A DNA stretch of 64,000 nucleotides, from contig CAUSKK010000008.1 in the NCBI GenBank assembly GCA_963532425.1, forward strand, positions 1 through 64,000. Reading direction: 5' to 3'. The notes beneath the pieces were generated by a model. The model saw nothing but the letters and a program-made list of their open reading frames with translations, ran no database searches and was not told the origin of the DNA. Made by a program: the position numbers and the translations under genes. Source of the stretch: CAUSKK01 sp963532425. Lineage in GTDB: Bacteria > Pseudomonadota > Gammaproteobacteria > Cardiobacteriales > Cardiobacteriaceae. Each line of letters opens with the position of its first letter. Positions within the stretch are counted from its first letter, which is position 1. This document shows, piece after piece, positions 1-8,452 of the stretch.

Positions 1-519
1 ATTTTCCTTAATGAATTTTTCAATTTCCTTATCAGTAAATTTCCCAAAAGATTGTCCTTGGGAAAATTTGGGTATACATATATTTAATATTAGTCCATGA
101 AAAAGTACACTATTAATATTGCCATACTCTATTTCTATCCCTTGAAATTCAACATGGTCATATATTTCTTGTCCACCAATATCCTTAGTAATTATTTTAG
201 GATAAAAAGAATAGATAGTACCATCACTTTGTTTAATCACTAGAAAATCTAATGCGGTATCACAGAAATAACAGCTATCATCTGGTATGATGATATTTTT
301 ATTATAAAAATCTTTTATTTCTTCAAAAGTGGCATCCAATCTATTTTTCTTTAGGAATAATGGATTACATCCCCCAAATCTTTCTAAAAAATAAACATGA
401 TCTTGACGGTATGGGGCATTTATCTTTTCAAAGAATATTAAAATATCTTCTCTAGATATCGGAACAATATTTTTTTCATAATTTAACAACTTTTCTATGA
501 TTAGATCACTTCTGGTCAT
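1..519 (-). CDS. Putative toxin-immunity protein, SUKH-like (partial, runs off window)
   Basis: An uninterrupted frame starts at ATG 519 and runs off the left edge, giving 173 residues without a stop. It is strongly AT-rich, unlike nearly all the rest of the window, which suggests horizontal acquisition. It begins 5 bases after the probable stop of a broken deaminase-type toxin gene on the same strand, which is the usual place for a cognate immunity gene. The segment around residues 39-53 (VYFLERFGGCNPLFL) recalls the hydrophobic-x-GG motif of SUKH/SMI1-KNR4 immunity proteins, a superfamily often paired with nucleic-acid deaminase toxins. Frame and position are seen directly; the family is inference from a weak motif and the neighbour. 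It could instead belong to another immunity family. Confidence 0.45.
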   Translation of the reverse strand, partial: MTRSDLIIEKLLNYEKNIVPISREDILIFFEKINAPYRQDHVYFLERFGGCNPLFLKKNRLDATFEEIKDFYNKNIIIPDDSCYFCDTALDFLVIKQSDGTIYSFYPKIITKDIGGQEIYDHVEFQGIEIEYGNINSVLFHGLILNICIPKFSQGQSFGKFTDKEIEKFIKEN

Positions 520-524
520 TATTA

Positions 525-1210
525 CTAATCCTTTTTATATTTTCTTAATGATTCCCTATAAAAGGGTAGATTTAATTTACATGTTGGACATGGTTTCATT
601 AAAAGTGGATATTTGCTATTTAATGTAGGGTATTTTTCTGGGTCGAAATATGGATGAGGGTTTTCTTTCTTTGGGTGGTTCCAAATTGTAGACTTCCTAT
701 TAAATCACCAGGAATTCTACCAGCTGCAGGAGCACAATTAGGTTCTGCACATTTTCCAAATGGGTTTCCTGTGTAATTACCTTGGTCATCTTTAGGTGGT
801 TTTATGAGGTATTTTGAATCATCTAAAGTTTCTGGACTAACTTCATATAACTCAGGATATTTTTTATCTAGTGCTTTTTTCATATCAACATGTCGATTGC
901 TATTTACATTAAATCCAGAAATCCCTATAGCATGTCGAGTATTTCCTTTCTCATCTTTCTTAGTTGTTAATTGAATAACCTTATTATTTCTAGACGAGAA
1001 CCTGGATTACTTTCCATTAGGCGTAATAAAAAAATCATTATTTATGGTTTGTCTAGCTCTCATTACTGCATCATATAAAATCTTAATAATTGGAGCCACA
1101 AAATAATTACTCCATAATTCTCCACTATCTCTTAAAGGAATACTAATATCCAAGTTAAATTCATTTATTGTATGCTCTTTAAACTTTTGTTGTTTTTTGA
1201 CAATACCCAA
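525..1210 (-). pseudogene. Frameshifted deaminase-type polymorphic toxin C-terminus
   Basis: No single frame covers this stretch, but three pieces join into one plausible toxin tip. Positions 1210-1007 encode a segment ending FFITPNGK before a TAA. In the same frame, 1006 to about 703 encodes a segment containing GNTRHAIGISGF and then NPFGKCAEPNCAP. Near the AAA run at 702-704 the frame shifts; the continuing frame reads STIWNHPKKENPHPYFDP and then LLMKPCPTCKLNL, stopping at 525-527. A Cys-Ala-Glu followed by Pro-Cys-x-x-Cys is the zinc-site signature of the toxin deaminase superfamily (YwqJ-like and relatives). At least two indels are needed, so the gene looks inactivated or is a displaced orphan C-terminal module. 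Similar degraded coding may extend to about 1390, but I could not assemble it. Confidence 0.5.
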
Positions 1211-1833
1211 GATAAATTACCTGCATCTGCCGGAGTCAACGAAGTAGGTCGCTGTTGAATCATATTGGAATCATAAGTCCTGCACGGTCGGGGCTCTGTC
1301 AGTCTCTCTTTAGGACTTTTCTTATCCGATAAAGTTTTTTTTCCCTGATACTAACAAGTTTGATGTAGAGAGCCAGATAATCCCAACACAATCAAAACCC
1401 AGCGCCTGGGTGGGCTCGTCAGGCCATTGGTTGGTCAGTTACAGAATATATCCAAGGAAAATGGCAAATTTCCCGACCCAAACCATGAAATAGGCGCAGA
1501 ACCTACCCCCAGGCTAACTCCCCCTCCTATCTCTTAAAAACCCTTGTTATTACTGGCCTAGGGCGAGATTTCAAAAAGCCCTTCACAGTCGATGGCCTCG
1601 GCCAGCGTCATATTGCTGTCATTTATTTGTCGCTCTAACCACCCGACCGCCGAATTTGCACTTTTTTAATCATCACCGCTCCCGGCCCGGGCTAAACGAA
1701 GCGCTTCGGTAAAAACAGGCGCCCCGGAACGAAGCGCTTCGCTCCCATTCCCGTGGGACGCCTCTTTCCGAGCAAGACCCCCCGCCGTCCGCGTAAAATC
1801 TGCGCTTCAGAGCTTTTTTAAGGAGAGCGCCAG
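1211..1833. other. Gap upstream of purK: possible toxin debris and two palindromes
   Basis: No intact gene is seen. Positions 1211-1390 may hold further decayed minus-strand coding of the toxin remnant. From about 1390 to 1680 I recognise nothing. Two copies of GAAGCGCTTC lie at about 1699 and 1733, inside a GC-rich stretch leading to purK. The change from AT-rich to GC-rich composition occurs across this gap and probably marks the edge of the accessory segment. Confidence 0.4.
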
Positions 1834-2913
1834 ATGAAAATCGGCATACTCGGCGGCGGTCAGCTGGGCCGCATGTTCCTGCAGGTGGCCAGCAACGGCC
1901 CCGATGAAATTCACATCCTCGACCCCGACCCGGCGGCGCCGGCGGCGGCCCTGACTCCCCATTTCCACCGGGGCGATTTCAACGACTACGACACCGTGCT
2001 GGCCTTCGGCCGGCCGCTGGACGCCATCGGCATTGAGATTGAACACGTCAATGTGGCGGCCCTGCGCCAGCTGCAGGCCGAGGGCAAGCGCATCATTCCC
2101 GACCCGGCGGTGCTGGCCGTGATTCAGGACAAGCTGGAACAGAAGCGCTTCTATGCGGCCCACGCTCTGCCCACGGCCCCCTTCGTCGGCTGCGACGGCG
2201 AAGCGCTTCCCCCCGACGCCCCGGCCCTGCCCTGTATCCAGAAGACGCGCACCGGCGGCTATGACGGCCGGGGGGTGCAGCTGCTGCGGACGGCGGCCGA
2301 GCTCTGGCCCGGGCCCACGCTGCTGGAAGCGCTCTGCCCCATCGCCCAGGAGCTGGCGGTGCTGGTGGCTCGGGACGAGGCCGGCCACCAGGTGGTCTAT
2401 CCGGTGATGGAAATGGTCTTCGACCCGGAACTGCACCTGGTGGATTTTGTCCAGATGCCGGCTCGGCTGAACGCCGAAGACACGGCGGCGGCCCAGGCCC
2501 TGGGCGAGCGGGTGGCAGCGGCCTTCGGGCGGCCCGGCCTCTACGCCGTGGAGCTGTTCCGCAGCACCGGCGGTGAACTCTGGGTCAATGAAACCGCCTG
2601 CCGGGTGCATAATTCCGCCCATGTCAGCATCGAAGCCTGTCTAAGTTCCCAGTTTGAACAGATGTACCGGCTGCTGGCCGGCCTGCCCCTGGGTTCGCCG
2701 GAACAGCTCCGGCCGGCGGCCATGCTGAATCTGGTCGGCCTCGGCGCCGAAGCGCTGCCCCAGCGGACCCTACTGGCCGAAGCCGGCGTCTATCTGCACT
2801 GGTACGCCAAGGCCGAGGCCCGGCCCGGCCGGAAGATGGGCCATCTCACCCTGCTGGCGCCGACGGCGGCGGCTCTGGAGGAAAAAGTTAAAAGAATTAA
2901 GGAGTTATCATGA
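1834..2913 (+). CDS. purK: N5-carboxyaminoimidazole ribonucleotide synthase PurK
   Basis: A 359-residue protein of the ATP-grasp family that uses ATP and bicarbonate to convert aminoimidazole ribonucleotide to N5-CAIR in purine synthesis. It opens with MKIGILGGGQLGRMF, the diagnostic PurK N-terminus. The central ATP-grasp region includes IQKTRTGGYDGRGVQ (about residues 133-147), and the C-terminal part carries WVNETACRVHNSAH, matching the metal/ATP site where the family usually has NExAxRxHNSGH. Length is normal for the family. AAGGAG lies just upstream of the ATG. It overlaps purE by four bases (ATGA), so the two are translationally coupled. A GAAGCGCTTC copy falls inside the gene near 2208 and encodes Glu-Ala-Leu. 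Confidence 0.96.
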   Translation: MKIGILGGGQLGRMFLQVASNGPDEIHILDPDPAAPAAALTPHFHRGDFNDYDTVLAFGRPLDAIGIEIEHVNVAALRQLQAEGKRIIPDPAVLAVIQDKLEQKRFYAAHALPTAPFVGCDGEALPPDAPALPCIQKTRTGGYDGRGVQLLRTAAELWPGPTLLEALCPIAQELAVLVARDEAGHQVVYPVMEMVFDPELHLVDFVQMPARLNAEDTAAAQALGERVAAAFGRPGLYAVELFRSTGGELWVNETACRVHNSAHVSIEACLSSQFEQMYRLLAGLPLGSPEQLRPAAMLNLVGLGAEALPQRTLLAEAGVYLHWYAKAEARPGRKMGHLTLLAPTAAALEEKVKRIKELS

Positions 2914-3407
2914 TTGGCATCGTCATGGGCAGCGACAGCGATTTGGCCGTAATGGGCGGCGCGGTGGAGGTCTGCCAGCAATTTGAGGCCCCCTTTGAAC
3001 TGACCGTGGTTTCGGCCCACCGCACGCCGGAGCGGCTGCTCGACTACGGCAAAACCGCCCTGGGCCGGGGCCTGCGCGTGATTATCGCCGGGGCCGGCGG
3101 CGCCGCCCATCTGCCCGGCATGCTGGCCTCGGTTACGCCGCTGCCGGTGATTGGCGTGCCCATTCTGTCCAGCAATTCCATCGACGGCTGGGACAGCGTC
3201 CTGTCCATTCTGCAGATGCCCACCGGCGTGCCCGTGGCCACCGTGGCCCTGAACGGCGCTAAGAATGCGGCCCTGCTGGCCCTGCGCATCCTCGCCGGCG
3301 GCGACGAACAACGCCAGAAACAGCTGCTCGCCCACCAGGACGAGATGCGCCGGACGGTGCTGGAAAAGGCCCTGGCCCTGAAAAAAGATTATCCCTGCGA
3401 GTACTAA
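2910..3407 (+). CDS. purE: N5-CAIR mutase PurE (class I)
   Basis: A 165-residue cytoplasmic enzyme that moves the carboxyl group of N5-CAIR to C4, giving CAIR, directly after PurK. The sequence shows the class I landmarks: GSDSDLAVM near the N-terminus for phosphate binding, SAHRTPERL with the catalytic His, and GAGGAAHLPGM for the ribose/carboxylate site. Length fits the family. It starts at the ATG overlapping the purK stop and ends four bases before ilvA, so the three genes probably form one transcript. A bacterium with PurK and this PurE type uses the two-step ATP-dependent route rather than direct carboxylation. Confidence 0.97.
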   Translation: MIGIVMGSDSDLAVMGGAVEVCQQFEAPFELTVVSAHRTPERLLDYGKTALGRGLRVIIAGAGGAAHLPGMLASVTPLPVIGVPILSSNSIDGWDSVLSILQMPTGVPVATVALNGAKNAALLALRILAGGDEQRQKQLLAHQDEMRRTVLEKALALKKDYPCEY

Positions 3408-3411
3408 GCCC

Positions 3412-4929
3412 ATGAGCGCAAGCTATCTGAAAAATATCATCACGGCCCCGGTCTATGACGTGGCCATCAAAACTCCCCTGCAAGCCATGGCCAAGCTGTC
3501 CGACCGCCTCGGCCAGCAGATTCTGGCCAAGCGCGAGGATTTGCAGCCGGTCTTCTCCTTCAAGCTGCGCGGCGCCTACAACAAAATGTGCCGCCTCGAC
3601 CCGGACGCCCGGGCCGCCGGGGTCATCTGCTCCTCGGCCGGCAACCATGCCCAGGGCGTGGCCCTGGCGGCGGCCAAGCTGAAAATTCGGGCGAAAATCG
3701 TCATGCCCACCACCACGCCGGCCATCAAGGTGGAGGCGGTGAAACGGCTCGGCGGCAACTGGGTGGACATCATTCTGCACGGCGATTTCTACGATGCCGC
3801 CGCCGCCAAGGCCAAAGAACTGCAGCAGCAGCACGGCTACCACTACATTCACCCCTTTGACGACCCGGACGTCATCGCCGGCCAGGGCACCATCGGCCTG
3901 GAAATCATCACCCAGCACCAGCGGCCCATCGACGCTGTCTTTATGCCCGTCGGCGGCGGTGGCCTGGCGGCCGGCGTGGCCCTGGCCCTGAAGGAACTGC
4001 GCCCGGAAATCCGCGTCATCGGCGTGGAGCCCGAGGACAGCGCCAGCATGACCGAGGCCGTGGCCCGCAACGAGCGCATCGAACTGAAGAGCGTCGGCGT
4101 CTTTGCCGACGGCGTCGCCGTCAAGCAGCCCGGCGAGGTTACCTTCCAGCTCATCAAGCGCTATGTGGATGAATTCGTTACGGTTTCCACCGATGAAATC
4201 TGCGCCGCCATGAAGGATTTATTCGACGACACCCGGGCCATCTCCGAGCCCTCCGGCGCCGTGGCCCTGGCCGGCCTGAAGAAGTGGGCGGCGGCCCAGC
4301 CGGCAAAAAATCTAACCCTGCTCCACATCGTTTCCGGCGCCAATATGAACTTCGAGCGCCTGCACTACATCACCGAACGCACCGAGCTCGGCGAACAGCG
4401 CGAGGGCCTGCTTGCCGTAACCATTCCCGAGGTGGCCGGCAGCTTCCTGGCCTTCTGCTCGCTGCTGGCCGACGAGGTCATCACCGAATTTAACTACCGC
4501 TACCAGACGGCGGCCCGGGCGGAAATCTTCGTCGGTCTCCAGCTGCAGCAGGGCCAGGCCCAGCTCGGCGCCATCGAGGAACGGCTGCGCACCGGCGGCT
4601 ATGACGTGGAAAATCTCAGCGCCAACGAGCTGGCCAAGACCCACATTCGCCACCTGCTCGGCGGTTCCCCCAACGAAGCGCTCCCCCGGGAACGGCTGTT
4701 CCGCTTCGGTTTCCCCGAACGGCGCGGCGCCCTGATGCACTTCCTACGCACCCTCGGCGGCCGCTACAACATCAGTCTCTTCCACTACCGCAACGCCGGC
4801 GGCGATTACAGCAGCGTGCTGGTGGGCATCGTCGGCGACGATGGCCAGCTGGACGCCTATCTGGCCGCCATCGGCTACCAGTACTACGAGGAGACGGACA
4901 ACAGCGCCTACAAGCGCTTCCTCATCTAA
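3412..4929 (+). CDS. ilvA: Threonine ammonia-lyase, biosynthetic (IlvA)
   Basis: A 505-residue PLP enzyme that deaminates L-threonine to 2-oxobutanoate, the first step to isoleucine. The PLP lysine is in FSFKLRGAYNKM (about residue 52), followed by SSAGNHAQGVA and the glycine loop PVGGGGLAAGVA that binds the PLP phosphate. The region after about residue 330 is long enough for two ACT-like regulatory domains, as in the feedback-inhibited anabolic enzyme and unlike the short catabolic form. It starts four bases after purE. Coupling an isoleucine gene to purK-purE is not a functional unit I recognise; shared transcription is inferred only from spacing. Confidence 0.95.
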   Translation: MSASYLKNIITAPVYDVAIKTPLQAMAKLSDRLGQQILAKREDLQPVFSFKLRGAYNKMCRLDPDARAAGVICSSAGNHAQGVALAAAKLKIRAKIVMPTTTPAIKVEAVKRLGGNWVDIILHGDFYDAAAAKAKELQQQHGYHYIHPFDDPDVIAGQGTIGLEIITQHQRPIDAVFMPVGGGGLAAGVALALKELRPEIRVIGVEPEDSASMTEAVARNERIELKSVGVFADGVAVKQPGEVTFQLIKRYVDEFVTVSTDEICAAMKDLFDDTRAISEPSGAVALAGLKKWAAAQPAKNLTLLHIVSGANMNFERLHYITERTELGEQREGLLAVTIPEVAGSFLAFCSLLADEVITEFNYRYQTAARAEIFVGLQLQQGQAQLGAIEERLRTGGYDVENLSANELAKTHIRHLLGGSPNEALPRERLFRFGFPERRGALMHFLRTLGGRYNISLFHYRNAGGDYSSVLVGIVGDDGQLDAYLAAIGYQYYEETDNSAYKRFLI

Positions 4930-4940
4930 ACGGAGACCCC

Positions 4941-5153
4941 ATGAAAAAACTTTTATTCGGTGCCCTGGCCCTGCTCTGCGTCGGCTGTTCCCTGCGGCTG
5001 GACAAGGAACAGGAGCCCGCCCGGGGCTATTGCACCCAGATTCGCGCCTGCCACCAGGGCCAGTGCCAGCGTTCGGACTATCTCACCCAGACCGACTGCG
5101 AGATGGTGGGCGGCCAATACCAGCCCCTCCGGCCCAAAAAATCTTGGTTCTAG
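4941..5153 (+). CDS. Small cysteine-rich lipoprotein
   Basis: A 70-residue protein that starts MKKLLFGALALLCVGCSL, a lipoprotein signal peptide with the acylated cysteine predicted at residue 16. The mature part of about 55 residues has four more cysteines (YCTQIRACHQGQCQ and TDCEMVGG), which could form two disulfides in the periplasm. CGGAGA lies upstream of the ATG. It sits 11 bases after ilvA and 22 before guaA, probably in the same transcript. I do not recognise a family and assign no function. The signal peptide is seen in the sequence; membrane attachment is inferred. Confidence 0.7.
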   Translation: MKKLLFGALALLCVGCSLRLDKEQEPARGYCTQIRACHQGQCQRSDYLTQTDCEMVGGQYQPLRPKKSWF

Positions 5154-5175
5154 CTTGTTTTAACGGAGAAAAGCC

Positions 5176-6714
5176 ATGCTGCATCAGCACAAAATTTTGA
5201 TTCTGGACTTCGGTTCCCAGGTTACCCAGCTCATCGCCCGCCGGGTGCGCGAGGCCGGCGTTTACAGCGAAATTTTCCCCTGGGACGTGGCGCCCGACGC
5301 CATCGCCGCCTTCCAGCCCGACGGCATCATTCTGTCCGGCGGCGGCGATAGCACCCTGGACAAGAACAGCCCCCGGGCCCCGGCCCTGGTCTTTGAGCTG
5401 GGCGTGCCGGTGCTCGGTATCTGCTATGGCATGCAGACCATGGCCCAGCAGCTCGGCGGCAGCGTCCGACGCGGCGAGAAGCAGGAGTTCGGCTATGCCC
5501 GGCTGGAACAGCGGCCCAGCAGCCTCTGGGGCAATCTCAATCTGACCGACGTCTGGATGAGCCACGGCGACCAGGTTAGCGCCCTGCCGCCGGGTTTCAA
5601 CGCCATCGGGTCCTCGGATAACACGGCCATCGCCGCCATGGCCGAGGAGAATAAGCGCTTCTACGGCGTCCAGTTCCACCCGGAGGTTACCCACACCCCC
5701 GAGGGCTTCAAGCTGCTGAAGCGCTTCGTCCTCGACATCTGCCGCTGTGCCCCCCACTGGACGACGGGCAATTTCATCAGCGAGACCGTGGCCCGGGTGC
5801 GCGAGCAGGTGGGCGGCGAGCGGGCGCTGCTGGCTCTATCCGGCGGGGTGGATTCATCGGTGGTGGCGGCGCTGCTGCACCGGGCCATCGGCGACCAGCT
5901 GGTGTGCGTTTTCGTTGATACGGGCCTGCTGCGCCTGAACGAGGGTGATGAGGTCATGGATTTATTCGCCCGTAACCTCGGCATCAATGTGATTCGCGTC
6001 AATGCCGCCGAGCGCTACTATGCGGCCCTGGCCGGGGTCAGCGACCCGGAGGACAAGCGCAAAATCATCGGCCGGCTCTTCGTGGAAATCTTCGAGGCCG
6101 AGGCCAAGCGCCTGGAGGGCGTGCGCTGGCTGGCCCAGGGCACCATCTATCCGGACGTCATCGAGAGCGCCGGCAGCAGCACCGGCAAGGCCAAGGTCAT
6201 CAAATCCCACCACAACGTCGGCGGCCTGCCCGAGCAGATGAATTTGAAACTGCTGGAACCGCTGCGTCTGCTCTTCAAGGACGAGGTGCGCGAAACCGGC
6301 CTGGCCCTGGGCCTGCCCCGGGAGATGCTCTACCGCCACCCCTTCCCCGGCCCGGGCCTGGGCGTGCGTATCCTCGGCGCGGTGCAGGCCGCCAGCGTGC
6401 CGCTGCTGCAGCAGGCCGACGCCATCTTTATCAAGGCCCTGCGCGAGCACGGACTCTATGACCGGGTCAGCCAGGCCTTCGCCGTCTTTCTGCCGGTGCG
6501 CTCGGTGGGGGTCATGGGCGACGGCCGCCGCTATGAGCCGGTCATTGCCCTGCGCGCCGTGGAGACGGTGGATTTCATGACCGCCCGCTGGGCGCCGCTG
6601 CCCTATGAGTTCCTCGACGAGGTGTCCCGGCGCATTATTAATGAGGTGCCGGGCATTTCGCGGGTAGTCTATGACATTTCCGGCAAGCCGCCCGCCACCA
6701 TTGAGTGGGAATAA
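5176..6714 (+). CDS. guaA: GMP synthase (glutamine-hydrolysing) GuaA
   Basis: A 512-residue two-domain enzyme that aminates XMP to GMP. The N-terminal class I glutamine amidotransferase has the nucleophile in GVPVLGICYGMQTMA and the His-Glu pair in VQFHPEVTHT. The synthetase half has the ATP P-loop LSGGVDSSVVAALLHR and the C-terminal dimerisation domain ending KPPATIEWE, the conserved GuaA terminus. Length is normal, and an AACGGAG Shine-Dalgarno precedes ATG 5176. guaB is not adjacent. The last bases of the gene are imperfectly repeated twice just downstream (see findings). Confidence 0.97.
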   Translation: MLHQHKILILDFGSQVTQLIARRVREAGVYSEIFPWDVAPDAIAAFQPDGIILSGGGDSTLDKNSPRAPALVFELGVPVLGICYGMQTMAQQLGGSVRRGEKQEFGYARLEQRPSSLWGNLNLTDVWMSHGDQVSALPPGFNAIGSSDNTAIAAMAEENKRFYGVQFHPEVTHTPEGFKLLKRFVLDICRCAPHWTTGNFISETVARVREQVGGERALLALSGGVDSSVVAALLHRAIGDQLVCVFVDTGLLRLNEGDEVMDLFARNLGINVIRVNAAERYYAALAGVSDPEDKRKIIGRLFVEIFEAEAKRLEGVRWLAQGTIYPDVIESAGSSTGKAKVIKSHHNVGGLPEQMNLKLLEPLRLLFKDEVRETGLALGLPREMLYRHPFPGPGLGVRILGAVQAASVPLLQQADAIFIKALREHGLYDRVSQAFAVFLPVRSVGVMGDGRRYEPVIALRAVETVDFMTARWAPLPYEFLDEVSRRIINEVPGISRVVYDISGKPPATIEWE

Positions 6715-6848
6715 GGCTTAGACAATAAAACCCAGGCACTTGCCGGGGGAGCCGCCGAGCCGCCCGCCACCATTGAGTGGGAGTAGCGGCCTGCCGGGGA
6801 AGCCGCCGGCCACTATCGGGTGGGAATAAAACCCAGGCGCCGACCCAC

Positions 6849-6890
6849 GAAGCGCTTTGGACTCCGTAGAAGTCTGAAGCGCTTCTTTTT
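6849..6890 (+). terminator. Terminator built from two palindrome copies, after guaA
   Basis: A GAAGCGCTT arm at 6849-6857 and a GAAGCGCTTC arm at 6876-6885, extended by GGACT/AGTCT, form a long hairpin followed by TTTTT. It is about 135 bases after the guaA stop. Confidence 0.6.
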
Positions 6891-6913
6891 GGGCGCAGCG
6901 GAAACACCACCCC

Positions 6914-7050
6914 GAAGCGCTTCTCTCTTTTCCTGTTTTCCCAGAGCGAAGCGCTTCCTTCTACTGGTCTAAACCGAAGCGCTTCCCCCCGAAGGCCCAG
7001 CCCAAGCGAAGCGCTTCGTTCTGGCCGTCCTAGTCCAGAGGAAGCGCTTC
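6914..7050. repeat. Short array of five GAAGCGCTTC palindromes
   Basis: Exact copies begin at 6914, 6948, 6976, 7008 and 7041, spaced 28-34 bases apart, between guaA and the convergent fic gene. The DNA between them shows no gene. Confidence 0.85.
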
Positions 7051-7091
7051 CTCCGCTATGCAAGCTCGCAGTGGGGTGGGCCAGAATTTTT

Positions 7092-8306
7092 CTAAAACTC
7101 ACGCTCGTTAAGCCGTCCAACGAAACCTTCCACCTCCAGAGCTGCCGTTATGCCCCGAAGCAACGGTGAACGAACCAATTCCAGTCCATAGATACGACTC
7201 TTGCCGGGCAGCAGGCTAATTAATTGATTATCCAATAGTTTTTTCATCTGGTAGCTGCGTTGGTTGTCGTTAAGTTGGGGGAGGAGATTTTTTAAATCAC
7301 CGGCCTTCATTTCGTCGTGCTCAAGGAGAAAACGAAGAATTTTTTCCTCGGCGGCGGTGATTTGCTGGCGCTCCCGGGCCCGGCCCAGCGCCGGCAACAG
7401 AATACGACTGTGAAGAAAATCCCGTTGTAGCAGTAAATCCAGCTTGCTGAGTTCCCTTTGAATGCCGCCCAGCACATAGACACACCACCGTTCCAAATCT
7501 TCTTCTCTATCCTCCCGGGTGCCCCGGTTGGCCAGTTCCAACATTTGGTAATAGCACTGGCGGTCATTGCAAAACACCGCCGTGGGATTAAGCAGACGGC
7601 CGCTGGATGCCACCCTAAAGCCGTATTTAATCAGCAGGGCATAGGTGAGAAGGCGCACCGTGCGACCGTTGCCATTGTCAAAGGGATGAATCCAGACAAA
7701 ACGATGATGGGCCTGGGCTATTTTGAGCAGGTCATATTTGGGTTTATCGGGACGATTGATGAAGTCCAGCAGCTCCTGCATGTAGTCGGAAACTTTGAGG
7801 GCCGGCGGTGGGCAATGCTGGGACTGGGCAATCCGTACCGCCCCCTGCCGATAGCGGCCGGGCGTATCGGCACCCTCCCGTTTCAGATTCCAAACGGCCA
7901 GCTGATGCAACTCGCGAATAAATTGCTCCGTCAGTGGGCTGTCCTTCTCCACCGTTTCATCGATGTAGGCCATGGCCTTTTCCAAATTAATAATTTCGGC
8001 CAGCTCCTCTTCGGGGTTGGAATGGCCGGCCAACCCCGGCGCCAGTCGACTTTCCACATAGTCGCTCAAGATGGTGTGGTTCCCCTCAATGCGGGCTGAA
8101 CCCAGACTTTCCAGCATGTGGAAAATGCTCTGCAGCTGTTGACCTAGGTTGGTGGGAATTTCCGCTCTGAAGCCGTGCCAATGGCGCAGTTTCTCCAAAT
8201 CATTCAACACATCCACCAGCTCGGAATCAAAACTGGGGTTGAGTAGCTTCAGCGGGAAATCGAGAGAATTTGATGAAGAAATCATGAATGGCTTTCCAAA
8301 AAACAT
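7092..8306 (-). CDS. Fic domain protein with N-terminal inhibitory helix
   Basis: A Fic-family protein of 404 residues that would transfer AMP from ATP to target hydroxyls. The catalytic motif is HPFDNGNGRTVR, with the active-site His and the full HPFxxGNGR signature. Near the N-terminus, SARIEGN fits the (S/T)xxxE(G/N) inhibitory helix, so this is a class II, self-inhibited Fic, and no separate antitoxin is needed or seen. A C-terminal region around residues 320-380 looks like a winged-helix segment. The first ATG (8306) lacks a good Shine-Dalgarno; the internal ATG at 8285 is preceded by GGAAAG at good spacing and may be the true start (397 residues). Targets cannot be told from sequence. 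Confidence 0.9.
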   Translation of the reverse strand: MFFGKPFMISSSNSLDFPLKLLNPSFDSELVDVLNDLEKLRHWHGFRAEIPTNLGQQLQSIFHMLESLGSARIEGNHTILSDYVESRLAPGLAGHSNPEEELAEIINLEKAMAYIDETVEKDSPLTEQFIRELHQLAVWNLKREGADTPGRYRQGAVRIAQSQHCPPPALKVSDYMQELLDFINRPDKPKYDLLKIAQAHHRFVWIHPFDNGNGRTVRLLTYALLIKYGFRVASSGRLLNPTAVFCNDRQCYYQMLELANRGTREDREEDLERWCVYVLGGIQRELSKLDLLLQRDFLHSRILLPALGRARERQQITAAEEKILRFLLEHDEMKAGDLKNLLPQLNDNQRSYQMKKLLDNQLISLLPGKSRIYGLELVRSPLLRGITAALEVEGFVGRLNEREF

Positions 8307-8452
8307 GAATTTTTTAATAAATACTCTTTTACTACAAGTAATTATTTTCCCATTTCTGAAAAATTATCTTGAATTTTGTTTTTAAAAAACTGGAAAACCG
8401 GCGCCGGTCGGCAGTTGCGGAATAATGGCTTCTTTTCGCCACAGGAGAATCC

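Noticed and set aside
1391..1680. A gene in the purK upstream gap
   Set aside because: Stops in all frames and no recognisable peptide; only short stretches of possible decayed coding.
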